Positions 5,320-7,064 of a stretch of DNA of 7,064 nt are shown here, piece after piece (within the stretch, counting starts at the first letter, position 1; each line of letters opens with the position of its first letter). A program made the position numbers and the translations under genes. This DNA comes from a bacterium (GTDB taxonomy: Bacteria > Actinomycetota > Thermoleophilia > Solirubrobacterales > 70-9), in contig PKER01000255.1 in the NCBI GenBank assembly GCA_002919115.1, positions 1 to 7,064 on the forward strand. Direction: 5' to 3'. The notes under the pieces were generated by a model. It was not told the DNA's origin. It saw only the letters and a program-made list of their open reading frames with translations, and did no database searches.

Positions 5320-6570
5320 TCAGGACCCGGCCACCGCGAGCTGCTCGCCGCCGATCAGGCGCATCGTGGCCTCCGGATCGACGCGCAGGCGGCGCCTCAG
5401 GAGCTCCAGCGCCAGCGTGAGTGAGAGCGAGAACGCCCCGCCGCGCTCCCGTTCGACCGCCGCCAGCGCGGCCTCGACGTCGGCCGCGGACCGGCGGTCG
5501 ACCCGCAGCGGCGCGACGTCGGCGATGAACAGACGCTCCTGGCGGCGGACCTGGAGCCCGGCGACGCTGGCGTCGACAAGCGAGACGCCGAAGAACTCCG
5601 GCTTCCCGCCCCGCTCGAGCACGCGCACGTATCCGGTGAGCGTGGTGCTCGCGACCGCCTGGGGCTCGATCCCGGTCTCCTCGACAAGCTCGCGTTCCAT
5701 GGCGCGACGAACCAGCTCCTCCAGCTCAGGCGAGTCGAGGCTCTCCAGATCGGACCAGTCCACCGACCCGGATCCCGACGCGGTGATGCGATTAGGGCTC
5801 TGCGCCGAGCGTGACGTCTGCGTCGCCAGGATGAGGTGGCCGTCCCGCGAGAAGGCGAGGGTCGAGACGCCGATGTGATTCGAGCAGCGGCTCGCGGCGA
5901 GATCGGCGATCGTGTTGTTGCTCGAGAAAAGGTCGCGGCCGCGCAGAATCGGCTGGTCCTGGCCCCGGTAGCGGATCTCGCGCGTGGCGATCTCGTTGGT
6001 GCACAGGCTCGCGAAGTACTCGGTGCGCTGCACAGCGACCGGGTGGCCGGCGCGCACAACCGCCGGCGTCAGGTCGGAGGCGAGGCGCACCTTGCGGTCG
6101 TTGAAGAGCACGGCGCCGGCGCGAAAGTGCTCGCGCAGCACGAACGCCGCGCACGTCTTTTCCGGGCCGCTGAGCCGGTACGGCACCGACTCGACCGCGA
6201 GGGGGGTCCGGCTGGCGACGAGCAGCGCGTTGAGCTCGTCCGAGAGCAGCACGTGCTGCCCGTCGAGCTCGACGAGCTCGAATCCGGCATAGCGATCGGA
6301 GGGGCGCAGGCCCTCCGTGGCCCGAGTGCCAAGATCGAGCGCGTGCAGGTTGGCTCCCTGCTCAGCGACCTCGCGCGAGTCGTGGACGAAGGTGGCGACC
6401 CCGAGCGCCGTGGAGACGACCGCAATCGCGATCCCCGCCAGGTCGGCGGGCGGCGCGGCGATCGCGGTGACGATGCCGATCACGAAGCCGACCGCTCCCG
6501 CCAGGTACGGCCAGCGCGCGCCGAGCAGGAACGTATGGAGCTGGAGCTTGCCCTTCAGCCGAGCACGCAC
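5320..6570 (-). CDS. 2TM-NUDIX membrane protein, resembling CBASS Cap16 / SMODS-associated NUDIX effectors
   Basis: A 416-residue protein. A basic N-terminus (RARLKGKLQLH) is followed by two membrane helices (about 22-39 and 43-62) with a short PPAD turn, and no cleavable signal. Residues about 80-215 form a soluble region without a recognised family. The NUDIX-like domain runs about 230-355: STLAFSRDGHLILATQ (236-251), SGSGSVDW (265-272) where ordinary NUDIX enzymes have the GG hinge, then the box E285-x7-RELVEETGI (293-301). The metal-binding glutamates Glu294, Glu297 and Glu298 are intact, but the first Gly of the canonical box is Asp279. The SGSGSVDW turn and 2TM anchor match, from memory, the SMODS-associated NUDIX family used as membrane effectors in CBASS. 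No cyclic-nucleotide synthase lies beside it, so the trigger is unknown. A plain membrane NUDIX hydrolase is the alternative. GTG start at 6570 is supported by a TACGCT box 6 bases upstream. Confidence 0.75.
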   Translation of the reverse strand: MRARLKGKLQLHTFLLGARWPYLAGAVGFVIGIVTAIAAPPADLAGIAIAVVSTALGVATFVHDSREVAEQGANLHALDLGTRATEGLRPSDRYAGFELVELDGQHVLLSDELNALLVASRTPLAVESVPYRLSGPEKTCAAFVLREHFRAGAVLFNDRKVRLASDLTPAVVRAGHPVAVQRTEYFASLCTNEIATREIRYRGQDQPILRGRDLFSSNNTIADLAASRCSNHIGVSTLAFSRDGHLILATQTSRSAQSPNRITASGSGSVDWSDLESLDSPELEELVRRAMERELVEETGIEPQAVASTTLTGYVRVLERGGKPEFFGVSLVDASVAGLQVRRQERLFIADVAPLRVDRRSAADVEAALAAVERERGGAFSLSLTLALELLRRRLRVDPEATMRLIGGEQLAVAGS

Positions 6571-6576
6571 ATAGGG

Positions 6577-6582
6577 AGCGTA
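6577..6582 (-). promoter_or_regulatory. -10 box (TACGCT), leaderless promoter of the 2TM-NUDIX gene
   Basis: TACGCT on the - strand ends 6 bases before the GTG at 6570, and the 6 bases between (CCCTAT) hold no ribosome binding site. It indicates that the gene is transcribed independently of the DUF59 gene upstream. No clear -35 box. Confidence 0.52.
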
Positions 6583-6617
6583 ATTGTGCGCGGGGACCTA
6601 CCGGCGCAGTCGCTCGG

Positions 6618-6640
6618 TCGGGGCTCAACGGGGGCCCCGA
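6618..6640 (-). terminator. GC hairpin in the gap after the DUF59 gene, possible terminator without U tract
   Basis: TCGGGGC (6618-6624) and GCCCCGA (6634-6640) form a perfect 7-bp stem around a 9-base loop, 22 bases past the DUF59 stop. No T run follows on either strand. It could be a U-less actinobacterial-type terminator or an RNA-stabilising 3' hairpin. Confidence 0.35.
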
Positions 6641-6661
6641 TGTGCGTCGGGAACGGGCCGC

Positions 6662-6958
6662 TCAGTAACCCAGCGCGAACTTGGCGTCCTCGGACATCAT
6701 CTCCGGGGACCAAGGCGGGTCGAAGACCATCTTGGGATAGACGTTCTTCACCCCTTCGAGCTCGCCGACGAACTCGCGCATCTGCTCGGTCACCTGCGGG
6801 CCGATCGGGCACGCCGGCGTCGTCAGCGTGAAGGTGATGTAGACGTCGCCGTCCTCGATCTCCACGTCGTAGACGAGGCCGAGTGAGACGAAGTCCAGGC
6901 CGAGCTCGGGGTCGATGACCTCCTCGAGGGCCTCGTAGACGGCTTCCTCGTCAACCAT
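6662..6958 (-). CDS. DUF59 (PaaD/SufT/MIP18-like) iron-sulfur cluster assembly protein
   Basis: A 98-residue cytosolic protein of the DUF59/MIP18 family, which helps insert or mature Fe-S clusters in target proteins; relatives are SufT and PaaD. Seen in order: an N-terminal helix (VYEALEEVIDPELG, 7-20) with the family's DPE motif at 16-18, VSLGLVYDVEI (24-34), strand DVYITFTLTTPACPIG (38-53) with the conserved Cys50, helix VTEQMREFVGELEGV (56-70), strand VYPKMVFDPPW (73-83), and the family-typical end SPEMMSEDAKFALGY. Length is normal for a single-domain member and all key residues are present. The ATG at 6958 is supported by a TACGAT box 7 bases upstream. No suf genes are next to it in this window, so it is a stand-alone maturation factor or belongs with the divergent gene beginning near 7030. 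Confidence 0.93.
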   Translation of the reverse strand: MVDEEAVYEALEEVIDPELGLDFVSLGLVYDVEIEDGDVYITFTLTTPACPIGPQVTEQMREFVGELEGVKNVYPKMVFDPPWSPEMMSEDAKFALGY

Positions 6959-6965
6959 CCAGTCA

Positions 6966-6971
6966 ATCGTA
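6966..6971 (-). promoter_or_regulatory. -10 box (TACGAT), leaderless promoter of the DUF59 gene
   Basis: TACGAT on the - strand ends 7 bases before the ATG at 6958, with TGACTGG between and no Shine-Dalgarno sequence. This is the same geometry as at 3787 and 6570. Position of a -35 element is uncertain. Confidence 0.55.
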
Positions 6972-7029
6972 GCGGTGGGGCCTCGCCGGAACCGGCGCGT
7001 GGCCCGGGCCCCGGACCCAGCATCGCGGC

Positions 7030-7064
7030 ATGAGCCCGGTCCGGCCCATCGGCGCGGTCGCGCT
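7030..7064 (+). CDS. Probable start of a + strand gene (cut by window end)
   Basis: An ATG at 7030 opens a frame reading MSPVRPIGAVA to the window edge. Its upstream context (CATCGCGGC before ATG) is identical over 12 bases to the start of the small gene at 875, and CAGCAT (7018-7023) stands where a TAnnnT -10 box would be, with one mismatch. It would be divergent from the DUF59 gene, 71 bases away. Only 11 codons are visible, so neither reality nor product can be settled. Confidence 0.35.
   Translation, partial: MSPVRPIGAVA

Noticed and set aside
5836..6831. 331-codon + strand frame opposite the 2TM-NUDIX and DUF59 genes
   Set aside because: It runs through two recognised genes and a promoter gap and has no recognisable domain; a GC-rich shadow frame.

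Overview
The window comes from a very GC-rich actinobacterial-type chromosome. It has high-GC codon use, a wax ester synthase/DGAT-family acyltransferase, and several genes whose start codon sits directly behind a TAnnnT -10 box with no ribosome binding site. The mix of families (WS/DGAT, DUF6036-type nucleotidyltransferase with its HTH partner, GlsB/YeaQ-type membrane protein, PaaD/SufT-like DUF59 protein) suggests Thermoleophilia/Solirubrobacterales. That placement is an impression from family resemblance, not a computed one. No rRNA, tRNA, CRISPR array, insertion sequence or attachment site was seen.

Layout. The left part (1-2044) is read on the + strand: the C-terminal part of a WS/DGAT acyltransferase, an 84-residue conserved-looking small protein of unknown role, and an EamA/DMT-type membrane transporter. 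The rest (2148-6958) is read on the - strand. In order of transcription, from the right, it holds a DUF59 iron-sulfur maturation protein, a 2TM-NUDIX membrane protein, a secreted alpha/beta-hydrolase esterase lipoprotein, a two-gene HTH + nucleotidyltransferase unit resembling a toxin-antitoxin pair, and a small GlsB/YeaQ-type membrane protein. The two sets converge at 2045-2147, where a strong hairpin terminator with a U tract stops the leftward transcript. A further + strand gene probably begins at 7030 and runs out of the window, divergent from the DUF59 gene.

Most genes seem to be transcribed singly. Six starts have a TAnnnT hexamer 6-11 bases upstream, and in four of them the spacing (6-7 bases) predicts leaderless mRNA. 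The HTH/nucleotidyltransferase pair is the one clear operon (2-base gap). It is preceded by an AT-rich patch with a 12-base palindrome next to the -10 box, which looks like an autoregulatory operator.

The points of most interest are conflict-type functions. The 2TM-NUDIX protein has the architecture of CBASS Cap16 / SMODS-associated NUDIX effectors, yet no cyclic-nucleotide synthase is seen beside it. The HTH/DUF6036 pair lies about 1.5 kb away, on the other side of the esterase gene. Whether they form a functional defence cluster or are independent is open.
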